A DNA stretch of 64,000 bases. Source: Zeus faber. Taxonomy: Eukaryota; Chordata; Actinopteri; Zeiformes; Zeidae. Below are positions 12,901 through 26,798 of this stretch, piece by piece. The position numbers and the translations under genes are program-made. Every line of letters starts with the position of its first letter. Positions within the stretch are counted from its first letter, which is position 1. Location of the stretch: NCBI GenBank assembly GCA_960531495.1, contig OY482854.1, forward strand, positions 11,788,121 to 11,852,120, in the 5' to 3' direction. Below the pieces are notes generated by a model that made no database searches, was not told the DNA's origin, and saw only the letters and a list, made by a program, of their open reading frames with translations.

Positions 12901-15900
12901 GATTATTTTTCTTCAACATTTCAAAATATCTGCTGGAGAATGCTTGTATAGACTGCCATTGCATTATGTGTAATTTTTGGTGATGTATAAGTGCTTTTTT
13001 TTTTTTTTTTTTTTCCTGGGCTGTCAGCAGAGAGCAGCAGAGTATTTGTATGCTATTGCATCTAGGACAGAGTTAGTCTTCAAGTGGAGTTCAACTTCTC
13101 AACCTGCAATGACACTCTTTATTAATTCTTAAATCATCGAGAACTGCTGCAATAACTCTGTCCTGTGGATGACCTGAAGGATGACAAGAGCACAGTTTTT
13201 TCTTACACAGAACCGCCACCAATCCCCCTCTTTGGAGAATGATCCCTACCATGTTTTGGTCTTTAATCACTACTCCAAGAGGGGGAGTATCATCATGAGT
13301 GAGACAAATACACATAGAACCGAACAACATGTACATGCTAAACATAAACATAGAAACGTCAGATGACATGTATCGACAAAACAAGTCCAGGAAACTGGAA
13401 AATCAATTCAGCAGGTGGCCTCTTCCTGACATAGTTATGGCAGTAAATGAGGGAGGAAAGGCGAGGGATGTAACCAGGAGGGTGTTGGGGGTGTGTTCAA
13501 AGCAGGTGCTGGTGGTGTGTGTGCCTGTGATGAGACCGTGTGTGTGTGATGTCTGAAGTGTCCACCAGTGAGTGTACGGGACTTGTCCCAATTGGTTCTG
13601 GTGCATGAGGTCAGTATGATACATAGGTCCTTCAAGTAGCGGAAAAAGGCCTCAAAGCCACCTCTAAGGCCTGCGGCCATATAGACACCCCACGACTGCA
13701 GAAAAGCCCCAAACATCCTGCCCTGCAGCCACAGAAGACGCCCCCCAGAGAAGTCGGAAGCCTGCGGAGCAACACCCATGCCCGGCACCAAGGAGCATAA
13801 ACCAGTCGAAGAGAGTGCCGGGAGACCCTGTACTCCTGAGGCACTTGCGCACAACCCACCCTCACATGCAAGTACAAGACGCAGGCACAGAACCCGGGCT
13901 GCGGACGCCAGGCCTGGACCGAAGGCCTGGAGCCAGGTCCCCTGCCGACAGACCGACACTCCACTTGAACCGCAGGCGAGCCAGCAGGGCAACAGCCCTA
14001 TCCAGCCACAAGCCCTGAGCGCCCAGTTTAAGCACTTTTGTAACTGAAGGAAGCTTTGTTCCGTTCACTGTCTGTAGAACATGGGACTGTAAACATCAAA
14101 AATCACATTCCTTCTAAAAAAAAATCAGTGAGAGTAGATTCAAATATCTATTACAATATAAAAATTGGGGGAGGCGCGTTACACGTTCCGGCTGCGAAAC
14201 AACTCTGCAGCTCCGAAGAGGCCGATCTTTCCTCCAAACAAAGCAACTAACAGTGTTTTTTTTTATTCTAGATGTATTTAATTTACTCAGTCTCTTGCTG
14301 CTGCTCCGCTGCAGAGGAGATTGCTTCTGGAAAAAACTCCTGCCCGCATTCTCACAGGCCAGTGGCAAATGCACCGTGGCCCGGTATGGTCTGCGGCCCA
14401 ACCATTGTGCTCTGCAGTAGAGGACATTCCAACTCTCAGCTTGGGAGGTGTACCTCGGCTCAAGCTCACAGATCTTTATATCCAAACCCTTGCGAAATGT
14501 TTATCGGCCACATATCTTTGCAGATAAAATCGGTCAATTTATCTGTAATTGCGTTTGGTTGGCAGCTGGTAATTTTTGTGATGAAATCGGTCATTCCTAC
14601 CTACCAGCTGATGCCAATGGGGTACTGCTATTCACATGTTAGCTGGTGGGGTGCTGAGACACAGACCCTGGAGAGCGACAGACGGAGCAGCAGAGTGTTG
14701 TACAGACAGAGCTCATTCACTTGCCTGCACAAAGAGGATATATGTGGACTTGTGGAAATATGCACGAACCATTTTATAAAAAATAATACATTTCTGCTAA
14801 AACACTGCATATTCTTTCAAAAGTTAATTTTCAGATTCACGCGACTTTTTAAAATTAATTTATTTTTTTTACAATTCGAATAGCATTCAAATGTAAAACC
14901 ATCGTTTGACAGCCCGAGTAGGACTAAGCTTCAGGAGAATCTGAAAGGAGTGACTTGAATCACCTGAATTTTATTAATATGAAATCATATTTATTGAGAG
15001 ACAGTTACTTGGGGAGTAGAAAATATGCGTCAATGCCTAAATCTGGTGGATAAATTTAAGTATAGTTTGTTTCAGTTTTTAGTTGATGAATGACTCAGTT
15101 GTTCCTTCTGATTTTGATTTCTCCACAGAAATCATTGACAGGATCAAAACAGGTACCTGGGAAACAAAAGCCAGATGCAGCAGCCAAGAAAAAAGGCCCT
15201 GTGTGTGCTGCTTCACCAGTCCAGGCCAAGGCAGCAGACAGTTCCAGTGAGAGCAGTGATGATGAAACCCCACCTGCTATACCAACGGCTATAAAAACAC
15301 CAAGAAAAGCGACTTTGATGCCCAGTAAAACACCCACTCCTATAACTCCAGCAAACTCTGTCCCAGTCATAACCAAAACTACAGCTGCATCGACCGGAGA
15401 ATCCAGTGACAGCAGTGACTCATCAGACAGTGGTGATGAAGCTCCACCCATCACACAGACACCTAAATCACCCAAAAACGCAACTGCTGCCACTCCTGAA
15501 AATTCGTCCATCCCTTCAGCAACGCCTAGCAAGACACTCACCCCAGCAACTCCAGTCACAGCTGCATCCAAGACTAAACCAGCTGGAGCTTCATCCGCAA
15601 CCAAGCAGAACCAGGTCACCACAGTTACTCCTTCCACTGCTGCTCCAGGCGAGTCCAGTGAATCCACCGGCACGTCGTCAGAAAGTGAAGACGATTCAGC
15701 GCCGCCGATCAGACCTCTGCAAAGAGCTCAGGCTGCTCATGCTCCCAACAAGGTGAAGCCAGCAACTGCTGTCCCTGCTAAGACTCCGGCAGTTGCTGTC
15801 AGGAAGTCTGATAGTGACAGCAGTGATACAGAGTCAGACAGTGAAGATGGAACAACTGGGGTGAGTTATTTACTGTTGATTTTAAAGGGATAAATACAAT

Positions 15901-18900
15901 TTTCAGGTTTATATAGTATATCCTTCACTATGTATGAGATATATTATTTAGCAGTAATTCTACAGTTACAATGGAAGTGAACTGGGGATTTGGTTCAACA
16001 ATCTACATAGCGATATATGAAACTTACGTGCTTGACACAAGTATCGAAAGTCTGAAACACAAACACACTTACGGTGCTCTCCACAAAAGGCCAGTAGATA
16101 TCACAATGTTTCAGTGTCTTAATTGAAAATATCCAAAAATGGATGAAGAACTCAACTCATCACCAGAAAAATGTAAGGCAAAGATATGGGAGCAGCTAGT
16201 TTTTTTTCCTGATTATTGTTCCAGACTACCAGTTTTACTCTGCCAGTAAACATTAAAATCATGAGAGAACAGAAAAGACCATTTTAAGGTTACAGATTAA
16301 AGAATATTTTATTTGTGTATAAGTCCAAGTGAAATTGGTAATCTCAAGATTCAAGTGGTTTATTCGTCACATACATATTCATACACATACTTTCATACAT
16401 ATATGCACCTGGTGATTACACACAACCAAGAATTTCTACTTGACTAACTAACTGATTCCTAAAACGTAATGCATTAAGTCGAATACTATAGAATAAAATA
16501 AAATATATAGAATAAAAAATAAAAAAAAGAACTCAAGGGTAATGCAGGGCGGGTACAAAATAGATAAAGGGAATAGGCTTATGTATATGGGATAGGCTAT
16601 TTATGTATATACAGATATGTGCATTAAAGTGGCATGTGAATGAAGTGAGGGAGTGTTTGTGAGATATACAGCACAGTATACAACAGTACGGCGTAGCAAT
16701 ACGGTAAACCGAACAACCGAGAGCAGTGATAAAGTATGCTGTACAGTATGCTAAATACAGTACAGTGAGGTAGTGGAGCCTATGTGTGTGGCTCAGTGAG
16801 GACCCCTGGTGAGGTCAGCATTGACAGTTCTTATGGCTTGCGGTAAGAAACTCTGTCTCTGTTTCTCTGTCCTTGCTGTGTGGCTGCGGAGACGCTTGCC
16901 TGACCGCAGCAGCTGGAACAGTCTGTTGTTGGGGTGATGAGGATCCTTCATGATCCTGCGGGCTCTGCTTCTACACCTCCTAGTGTATAAGTCCTGCAGG
17001 GACGGGAGGGTAGTTCCAGTGGTACGTTCAGCTGAACGCACCACACTCTGCAGGTGTGGTGTCTGGCCTGTCCTGAGCAGTACAGCTCCCAAACCAGGCA
17101 GTAATGTTGCCTGTCAGGATGCTCTCCACTCCTCCAGAGTAGAACGACTTGAGGATCCTCACCGAGACCCGAAATTTCCTCAGCTGCCTGAAGTGGTTAA
17201 GACACTGCCTCGCCTTTCTCACCAGAGTGTCTGTTTGTAAAGTCCATGTTAAATCCTTTGTGATGTGGACTCCCAGGTACTTGAAGCTGCTCACCCTGTC
17301 AACAGAAGTCCCATTAATCACTAAGGGCTTGTGTGTCCTCGGTTGTAATCCACGCTAAAGTCCACAATCAGCTCCTTAGTTTTGCTGATGTTCAGGTGGA
17401 GGCTGTTGTCCTGGCACCAGAGTGACAGGTCAGTCACCTCCTCGCGGTAGGCCTTCTCATCGCCGTCGGTGATCAGGCCCACAACAGTGTCGTCAGCAAG
17501 CTTGATGATGGTGTTGGAACTGGACCTGGCCTCACAGTCATGTGTGTACAGGGAGTACAGTAGGGGACTGAGGACGCAGCCTGGGGGGATGCTGTATTCA
17601 GGGTTAGGGAGCTGGACATGTGCTTCCCCACCCTGACCACCTGGGGCCGGGCTGAGAGGAAGTCCAGGATCCAGGAACACAGCGGAGTATTCAGTCCGAG
17701 CTCCTTCAGCTTGACAGCCAGTCTGGTGGGGACTATGGTATTGAAGGCTGAACTATAATCGATGAACAGAAATCTCACATAGGCCCCCTTCCGGCGATCC
17801 AGGTGTGTGAGCGTAGTGTGCAGTAACTGGGAGACCGCGTCATCCGTGGATCTATTTTGCTGGTATGCGAACTGCAACGGGTCCAAGGTGTGAGGGAGGG
17901 AGGCGCAGATATAATCCTTAATCAGCCTCTCAAAACACTTCATGACCACCGAGGTGAGGATCACCGGACGGTAGTCATTCAAGCAGGCACGAGAGGCGAT
18001 CTTCAGGACAGGAGCGATGGTGGACCTCTTGAAGCAGGACAGGACCACTGATTCAACCAGGGAGATGTTGAATATTGTAGTGAGCACCGGGGCTAGCTGG
18101 TTAGCACAGGTCTTCAGTACCCGCCCAGATATGCCATCTGGGCCCGCAGCTTTCCTGGTGTTCACCCGCATCAGAGCCCTCCTGACGTCATGCTCAGACA
18201 CTGAGAGTCCGCGCTCATCCCCAGCGGTGTAACTCAAATTATCTGGTGAGCTAGCAGTGCCGTTGCCAGGCTCAAACCGCGCATGAAAGGAGTTCAGTTC
18301 GTTGGCTAGGGAGGCGTCAACACTCGTGGCTGGGGAGGAGCTGCTCTTGTAGTTTGTCATAGTCTGCAGCCTCTGCCACAAACGCCTGGTGTCCCGTTGC
18401 TCCATCTGTAGCTTCACAGTCTCTCTGATCTCCCCACTTTCAATGTAAATTATATTTATCTGGATTATATTTTGGTTATTGTGGCAACTTCTCATGTTTC
18501 TAAAAGGCCTAAAACTTCAACGATCACTTATGTTTTAGATATACGGTATTTCCTCAAATATAAACTGGTAGTCGAATAAAAACCGGGCCTCTAATAAATG
18601 CTGGGAGCGTGGTCTACACAAACAAATAAAAGCCTGCCTCAAATACAGACCAGGGGAAAAAAAATGATAGGAGCTGCGGCATTGTTCCGGTTCCGTTCCC
18701 ATACAAGGCAAATAAAAACAGTCTGTTTTTATTGTAGATGTATTTAATTTATACAATTTCCTACTGCTGCATAGCAGATCACAGATTGCTTCTTGTGGCA
18801 AATGCCCCGCTCTGAGCGCTCTCGCTCTCCAGCGCTCCAAGCAGGAAGTGGTGCATTGAAGGCGAACTCGGAAAAGTGTAATTCCCCCGTCAGCTACCAC

Positions 18901-21900
18901 CACATGTGTGACTTTTAGGGTAGCTACAAGCCCTTTCTTTTTTCACCATACATGTGTTTGCATGGCATTGCATCCAGACGGAAGTTTGATTAAAAATGCA
19001 TACCAACATTTTATCAAATATACTTGTTAAACAGAGGGAATAACATATAAAAGCCTGCCTCTAATATATGCCTGCTTTCAGTAAAGGCCTGGTACCCTCT
19101 GTAGTTGAGGTAAATAAAGGCCTCGGTCACTATTTGAGGAAATACGGTATGTGGAGATGGGATCCAAACTTAAGCCCATGGCGGGCGTTCTGTCCGTCCA
19201 CTCAAAGTGTAGGCTACACACACAAGGGGACTATTCAAGTGTCAAGTTGTCGCCCCAAAACCCCTGCCACTCAGTCTTGATTATGGAATCCTTTGGCAAT
19301 ATATGCAGATTCCATTTGATTGCATCCACTTAAGGATAAGCTGAACTTGAGGATGGTCATTGGAGAATATAATTGCATTAAGTTAAAAATCATTTACATT
19401 TATTGAGAGAGAAGCAGAAAATATAGTTAAGTGACAAAATCTGGATTATTGCTTTAAATTTAATTTACTTAATTTGTGAATTGATGGATTATTCACATTC
19501 ATTACTCATTATTCATTCTGGATTTCATTCATCCCCACAGAAATCATCGGCAGGACCAAAACAGTTACCTGGGAAACAGAAGCCAGAAGCAGCAGCCAAG
19601 TTAAAAGGCCCTGTGTGTGCTGCTTCCCCAGCCCAGGCCAAGGCAGCAGACAGTTCCAGTGAAAGCAGTGATGATGAAATCCTACCTGCTACACAAACGG
19701 CTGTAAAAATACCAATAAAAGTGACTTTAACGGCCAGTAAAACGCCAATCCCTGTTACTCCAGCAAACTCGGCCTCCGCCACCACAAAAACTCCTGCTGC
19801 ATCGAACAGTGAATCCAGTGACAGCAGTGACTCATCAGACAGTGATGATGAAGCTCCACCCATCGCACATGCACACGAATCACCCATAAAAACAACTTCT
19901 GCCACTCCGGCAAAGTCGGCCATCCCTGCAGCAACGGTGAACAAGACACCCACCCCACTAACTCTAGTCACTGCTGCATCCAAGACGAAACCCGCTGGAG
20001 CCTCATCCTCAAGCAAGAAGAACCAGGTCACCACAGTTACTCCTTCCACTGCTGCTCCAGGCGAGTCCAGTGAATCCACTGACACATCGTCAGAAAGTGA
20101 AGACGATTCAGCACCGCCGGTCAAACCAAAACCTCTGCAGCCAGTTCAGGCTGCTACTGCTCCTAACAAGGCCAAGCCAGCAGCTGCTGTCCCTGCTATG
20201 ACTCCAGCAGCTGCTGTCAGGAAGTCTGATAGCGACAGCAGTGATACAGAGTCAGACAGTGAAGATGAAACAACTGGGGTGAGTTATTTACTGTTGATTT
20301 AAAGGGATTCTCCAGATTCGGATAATTCACTTTGTTTTCAACTGAATTGTAAGGTTTTCAGTGGATAAATACAATTTCCAGGTCAATATATCCTTCCCTG
20401 CTGCTACTACTACTGGGGACCAATATGGGTTTTTCAATAGTCGTTGCCAATATTTAGAGAGCAGGGCGGCCGACTATAATGCCAGTACAGAGCTTCTATT
20501 TATCTATCTATCTATTTATTTATTTTTGCATCTGATGAAATACAGCAATTTAATAATAATCACAAATAAGGTGCAAAATTGCCGAACTTTAATTAACATT
20601 TACAACAACATTAATGTTATTGTCTGCATTGTCTTGCTTAAGTAAATCTGCACTCTCTCTGCAGTGCACTTATTTTAAATAAAAAAATGTATCAACAAAA
20701 TAAATGTCTTCAGGTAATCTAAAAATCTAAAAAAAAAAAAAAAAAGAATGAAAAAATAAATTATAAACAATAAAAAAGAAATAAAAACACCATCATATTA
20801 AAGTCTGGTCTGGAAAATGAGAGTGCCCCGCCCCCCGTTACAGAAGTGCTGTATATATTAATTTTCAAGTAAAGTATTTACACAAAAACATCAAGTTTTA
20901 ACAAATTAAGTCCCATAGCAACGGAACGCAACAGGGAGACGTGCGGATATGGACCCGCAAGGGTTTTTTTTCTAATGGGACGGAACGGTACAGTCCCTTA
21001 ACTAAGTTGTTTGAAAAAAATAATAATAATAATGATAACAATTGTTTCATACAAGTAGGAAACACACTCAAATAAATCGTTCTAAAATAAAAACGCAGGA
21101 AAACGGGACCGCACGCACAGCGCAGTGCTGTCTGGAGGGGGTTAAAAAACTAAACTTGAATTCTCTTGAGTTAGGTTTAGCTTTTGCCTCAAGTGCAAAG
21201 TCTATTCTAACAGCCCTCCTGCTGTTTTCTTTCAAAACCAGTCACGGAGGCTCTGCACTTGCCATCTTTAATGAGCTAACTACAAACCAGAGCAAATTAA
21301 ACGGGTGAAGAAAGTTAGTGAGAGGAGGTGGTGCTATGTGGGCACTGCAGTGGTGTGTGTGACCCGCTGTGGGAGAGAAGCGAGAGCCAGAAAGCCGACT
21401 GCTACCTGTATGTCGATAGTGCGAAAAATTAATATTGAAACTGTTTCAAATATTCCGAATCTATGTATAGAAAAATATTGTTTATTGGCCTCGTGGGCCA
21501 TGATTCTCAAAATGCGCAAATATTGGCCCAATTAATCATGTCGACCGATAAATTGGTCGACCACTACTGCGTATGAGATATATTCTTCTTTAGCAATTTG
21601 ACTACAATGGAGCTGAAATAGAGCTGTGCTCAAAAAAAGGTATTACAGTGATATGAGACTTGGTCCTTGCCCAAGGCGCGATGTATAATACCGCCAACAT
21701 TCTTTCAAACTGCAGGTCTTAATTGAAAATAATCAAAAATGGATGGGAAACTCAACATCTGTGTGTATGTTTTTGGAGCAGTCTAAAAAAACACAGCACA
21801 CTCAATGCTCGACAATGTACACTAGTCTCAGCAAGAACGAAAAATTTAGCTATTTTTGTGATGTGTTTTTCAATATTTTCTATAACCTCTTGGAATAACT

Positions 21901-24900
21901 GCTGTAATGTTCTGTTATTTTGCTGCACTGTGGGTTATGTTTGAGAGCTTTTGGAGCTGAAGGAAGTTTGGTTAAGTTCACTTCCTGCAGAACAGTAGGA
22001 CGGCTACAGGAGAATCTGATGGCAGTTAAGCTTGAATTTATGTGGACATTATTTTCATTCAGAGCCAGTGTAAATTGAAAGTATGGATAAATGTCAAAAT
22101 CTGGTGAATGAATTTAAATATTATTCATTTCATTTCTCTGGATTTCGGCCATCCCAACAGAAATCATTGCCAGGACCAAAACAGTTACCTGGGAAACAGA
22201 AGCCAGAAGCAGCAGCTAAGTCAAAAGGCCCTTTGTGTGCTGCTTCCCCAGTCCAGGCCAAGGCAGCAGACAGTTCCAGTGAGAGCAGTGATAATGAAAC
22301 CCCACCTGCTACACCAGTGCCTGTAAAAACACCAAGAAAAGCAACTTTAACGGCCAGTAAAACGCCAACCCCTGTTACTCCAGCAAACTCGGCCTCCGCC
22401 GCCACGAAAACTTCTGTTGCATTGAACAGAGAATCCAGTGACAGCGGTGACTCATCAGACAGTGATGATGAAGCTTCACCCATCACACAGGCACACAAAT
22501 CACCCATAAATACAACTTCTGCCACTCCGGCAAAGTCGGCCATCCCTGCAGCAACGGCGAACAAGACACCCACCCCACTAACTCTAGTCACTGCTGCATC
22601 CAAGACTAAACCCGCTGGAGCTTCATCCTCAACCAAGAAGAATCAGGTCACCTCAGTTACTCCTTCCACTGCTGCTCCAGGCGAGTCCAGTGAATCCACC
22701 GCCACGTCGTCAGAAAGTGAAGACGATTCAGCACCGCCGGTCCAACCAAAACCTCTGCAGCCAGTTCAGGATGCTCATGCTCATAACAAGGCCAAGCCAG
22801 CAGCTGCTGTCCCTGCTAAGACTCTAGCTGTCAGGAAGTCTGATAGCGAAAGCAGTGATACAGAGTCAGACAGTGAAGATGAAACAACTGGGGTGAGTTA
22901 TTTACTGTTGATTCAAAGGGATTCTCCAGATTCTGATAATTGACTTTATTTCGGCTGAATTGTAAGGTTTTCGGTGGATAAATACAATTTCCAGGTCAAT
23001 ATATCCTTCCTTGCGTATTAATCGGCGACTGATATGGGTTTTACAATGGCTGTTGCCATTATTTAGACAGCACAGTAGCCGATATATGATGCCAATATTG
23101 AGCTTCTATTTATTTATTTATTTTGCATCTGATAAAATAGAGCAATTTAATAATCACAAATAAGACACAAAATTGCTGAACTTAAATGAACATTTACAAC
23201 AACATTAATGTTATTGCCTGCATTGTCTCTATTCGCTTAAGTAAATCTGCACTCTGCAGTCCACTTATTAAAAAAAAAAAAAATGTATCAACAAAATAAA
23301 CGTCTACAGTATTCTAAAAACTTTGATAAAAATAAAAAAGATTATGAATGAAAAATAAATGATGAAAAAATCATAAGCCATGAAAAATAAATAACAGCAT
23401 CATATTAAAGTCTCATTGGGAAAGTGAGAGTCCCCCCTGTTACAGAAGTGCTGGATTTATTAATTTCTTAAATTAAGTATTTACACAAAAACGTCAAGTT
23501 TTTAATAAAATAAAGTCCCAAAGCAACCGAAAGCGACAGGGAGACGTGGGGCGGCTCAGGAAACACAAGGGATTTTTTTGGGGACGGAATAGGACAGTCC
23601 CTAAACTCGGTTGTGTTAAAAAAATAAAATAAAATAAAAATAACAATTGTTTCAAACAAGTATAGGAAAAACATTCAAATAAAGAGATCTAAAATAAAAA
23701 CACAGGAAAACAGGACCGCACGCACGGCGCAGTGCTGTCTGGAGGAGGAAAAAAAACTAAACTTGAATTCTCCAAGTTAGGTTTACCTTTTGCCTCAAGT
23801 GCGAATTCTATTCTAACAGCACTCCTGCTGTTTTCTTTCAAAACCAGTCACGGTGACTCTGCACTTGCCATCTTTAATGAACTAACAACAAACCAGAGCG
23901 AATTAAACGAGTGAAGAAAGTGAGAGGAGGTGGTGCTATGTGGGCGCTGCAGCGGTGTGTCTGACCCGCTGTTGGAGAGAAGAGAGCCAGAAAGCCGACT
24001 GCTACCTGTATGTCGATAGTGCGGAAAATGAGTATTGAAACCGTTTCAAATATTCAGAATCTATGTATAGAAAAATATTGTTTATTGGCCTTGTGAGCTG
24101 TGATTATCTCGACCACTACTGCGTATGAGATATATTCTTCTTTAGCAATTTGACTACAATGGAGCTGAAATAGAGCTGTGCTCAAAAAAAGCTATTACGG
24201 TGATATGAGACTTGGTCCTTGCCCAAGGCGCGATGTACAATACCGCCAAAATTAATTGAAAATTATCAAAATTGGATGGGAAACTCAACATCCGTGTGTA
24301 TGTTTTTGGAGCAGTCTATTAAAACACAGCACACTCAATGCTCGACAATGTACTGTAGTCTCAGCAAGAACGAAATATTTTGCTATTTTTGTGATGTGTT
24401 TTTCAATATTTTCTATAACCTCTTGGAATAGCTGCTGTAATGTTGTGTTATTTTGCTGCACTATGGGTTATGTATGAGAGCTTTTGGAGCTGAAGGAAGT
24501 TTGGTTAAGTTCACTTCCTGCAGAACAGTAGGACGGCTACAGGAGAATCTGATGGCAGTTAAGCTTGAATTTATGTGGACATAATTTTCATTCAGAGCCA
24601 GTGTAAATCGAAAATATGGATAAATGTCAAAATCTGGTCAATGAATTTAAATATTATTTATTTCATTCGTGAATCAATCATTGTTATTTCCTCTGGATTT
24701 CGGCCATCCCCACAGAAATCACCGGCAGGACCAAAACAGTTACCTGGGAAACAGAAGCCAGAAGCAGCAGCCAAATCAAAAGGCCCTGTGTGTGCTGCTT
24801 CCCCAGTCCAGGCCAAGGCAGCAGACAGTTCCAGTGAGAGCAGTGATGATGAAACCCCACCTGCTACACCAACGGCTGGAAATACACCAGGAAAAGTGAC

Positions 24901-26759
24901 TTTAACACCCAGTAAAACACCCACTCCTGTTACTCCAGCAAACCCGGCCTCCGCTGCCACGAAAACTGCTGCATCAACCAGAGAATCCAGTGACAGCAGT
25001 GACTCATCAGACAGTGATGATGAAGCTCCACCCATCCCACAGGCACACAAATCACCCATAAAACCAACAGCTGCCACTCCAACAGCGTCGGCCATCCCTG
25101 CTTCAACCCCACAACTAGCGGCTGTGACCACAACTGTCCAAGAACCTCGTGACTCTGGATCTGACAGTGAGGAGGAGAGCACCCCGGTGAGGTCAAAGTG
25201 ATATCCTCTCCGCAGATAGATGCTTTTGCTTTGAACTGGGGACGTTAACAATTAATTGACTATCGTTTCATTGCTAATAAGAATTTAATCGATTACGATT
25301 TTGTCTTATTGATAAGACCTGAATAATCTGCAGTCTTGTTGTTATTGTATCAACGTTGTCTTTGTGAGGCGTTTCGAGAATAAAAATACCCACCCCGGAA
25401 GAAGTAGTACTCACCAGAACCACGGGCTGCAGTGGAGGAAAAAAATGCCCAGTGTAGTAGGAAGTAGTAGTAGAAGTAGGTGGAAGCTTGCAGATGAACG
25501 ACAAACAACTAACATGGCCGTGCACACGTTGATGCCGAGGAGGTTACTGTGTTTATTGTTCCTCAGCAACTAATGCTGCATTCAGATGAAACACTGTAGA
25601 TGGGAAAGGGATAACGGCACTTTCTGAACGGCACCGGGGGAGGTAAAAAAAAAAAACAACAAAAAAAAAATAAATAAATTTATACTAAGTTATTTCATGC
25701 CAGTTATTATATACAGGAATTTTAGTGATGTTTAGTCATTTTATTAGCTTCTCATCGTCCATATGTGCACCAGACTTACATATTCTAACATCCGACTCAT
25801 TCCGTTGGGGAGGATGGCAACAAGTTTAAATATTTAAGTTGCGTAAAGACGGGTCGTAAATATTCCTGTACGCACGAACCATCTCAGCGAGTCTTGCCTC
25901 GAACTTCTCCATTTTAAAATAAAACGTGGAGAAACGCTCCTCGAGCCAAATCATGATATCCCAGAGGTCCGCGGCGTTGTGTAGGTCCCCATGCACCGTG
26001 GCGCCGCTCCCCTGGTGACGTCAGTACCTTTTAATGTTATCAATTAATCGACGATCGTTTGCTAGGGTTAACAACTATCGATTAAGAAAATTCCTTTAAA
26101 TTTGCATCCCTATTTTAAAAGTGTTTTAACATGCGTCTTTATAAGTGATTTCCTTATTTTCCCCCGTATCACTTTGACAGGGAGAGGCGACGGTCGGGAA
26201 ATCGCCCCCAGCTCCACCGATCATAAAATCGGCACCCGCATCCAAAATCAAACCCACGAAGACGAGCAAATCCCCCGCCAAGAAGGCTAAACCTGCAAAC
26301 AAGAACACAGACACTGTAAAGAAAACTCATTAAAATCGGACTAACAGCTGTGGTTTGATTGGAGCAATTGTTACTTGGCTTTTTGCTGTTTTGAAAATAT
26401 CTTTTCACTTCATATATTTTATTTTATATTTGCATTAATTGAATAGGAGGCCACGGTGATTCCTAAGCCTAAAGCTGCTAGTGCCACCCCCAAGACCAGA
26501 AAACCAAGAAAGAAAGCCAGCGGTGCCACTAACCCGGAAGCCCGAGCTACCGATGGAACAGCACCCTCTATCGGTAAGGTGTTCATAACGCAGGTTTTAA
26601 TGCAAAGCCTATCTTGTCCAGATCTTACTATAAGGAAATTATATTTTTTTATTCATGCTTAATTCCGTTTCATTCAAGATACACCAAAAGGCAAAAAATC
26701 AACAACAAAAGCCAAACACACCTCTGTAGAAGAAGCACAGACTCAAAAGGTAATGTATT

Positions 26760-26798
<39 letters not shown>

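Larger units (their letters stand above)
19541..24715 (+). repeat. Youngest unit duplication: exon 10 + intron 10 versus exon 11 + intron 11
   Basis: Unit 19541-22160 (2,620 bp) and unit 22161-24715 (2,555 bp) align end to end, including both introns and a hAT-like insertion at the same place (about 20405-21566 and 23019-24118). Even poly-A tracts and the GTTAAACCAAACTTCC-type region before the next exon are shared. This is the most similar neighbouring pair in the array and hence probably the latest duplication. Confidence 0.8.
2425..25186 (+). repeat. Tandem array of six homologous tcof1 exons with their introns
   Basis: Exons 7-12 share start, end, cluster order and phase, so gain or loss of a unit preserves the frame. 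Intron sequence is shared as well. A roughly 45-bp block around GAAAATAATCTTAACGAGTC occurs near 3880-3915 in intron 7 and 7285-7320 in intron 8. A block ending in ATGGCCCCC(C)ACAATCACCT occurs near 5040-5147 in intron 7 and 12600-12718 in intron 8. Introns 9, 10 and 11 share a block around AATTGAAAAT...AAAATGGATG. So whole exon-intron units were duplicated, not exons alone. Confidence 0.8.

Noticed and set aside
13435..14047. Overlapping open frames of 62-185 codons on both strands
   Set aside because: They result from the GC-rich composition of the block. There are no domains, and the proteins are low complexity.
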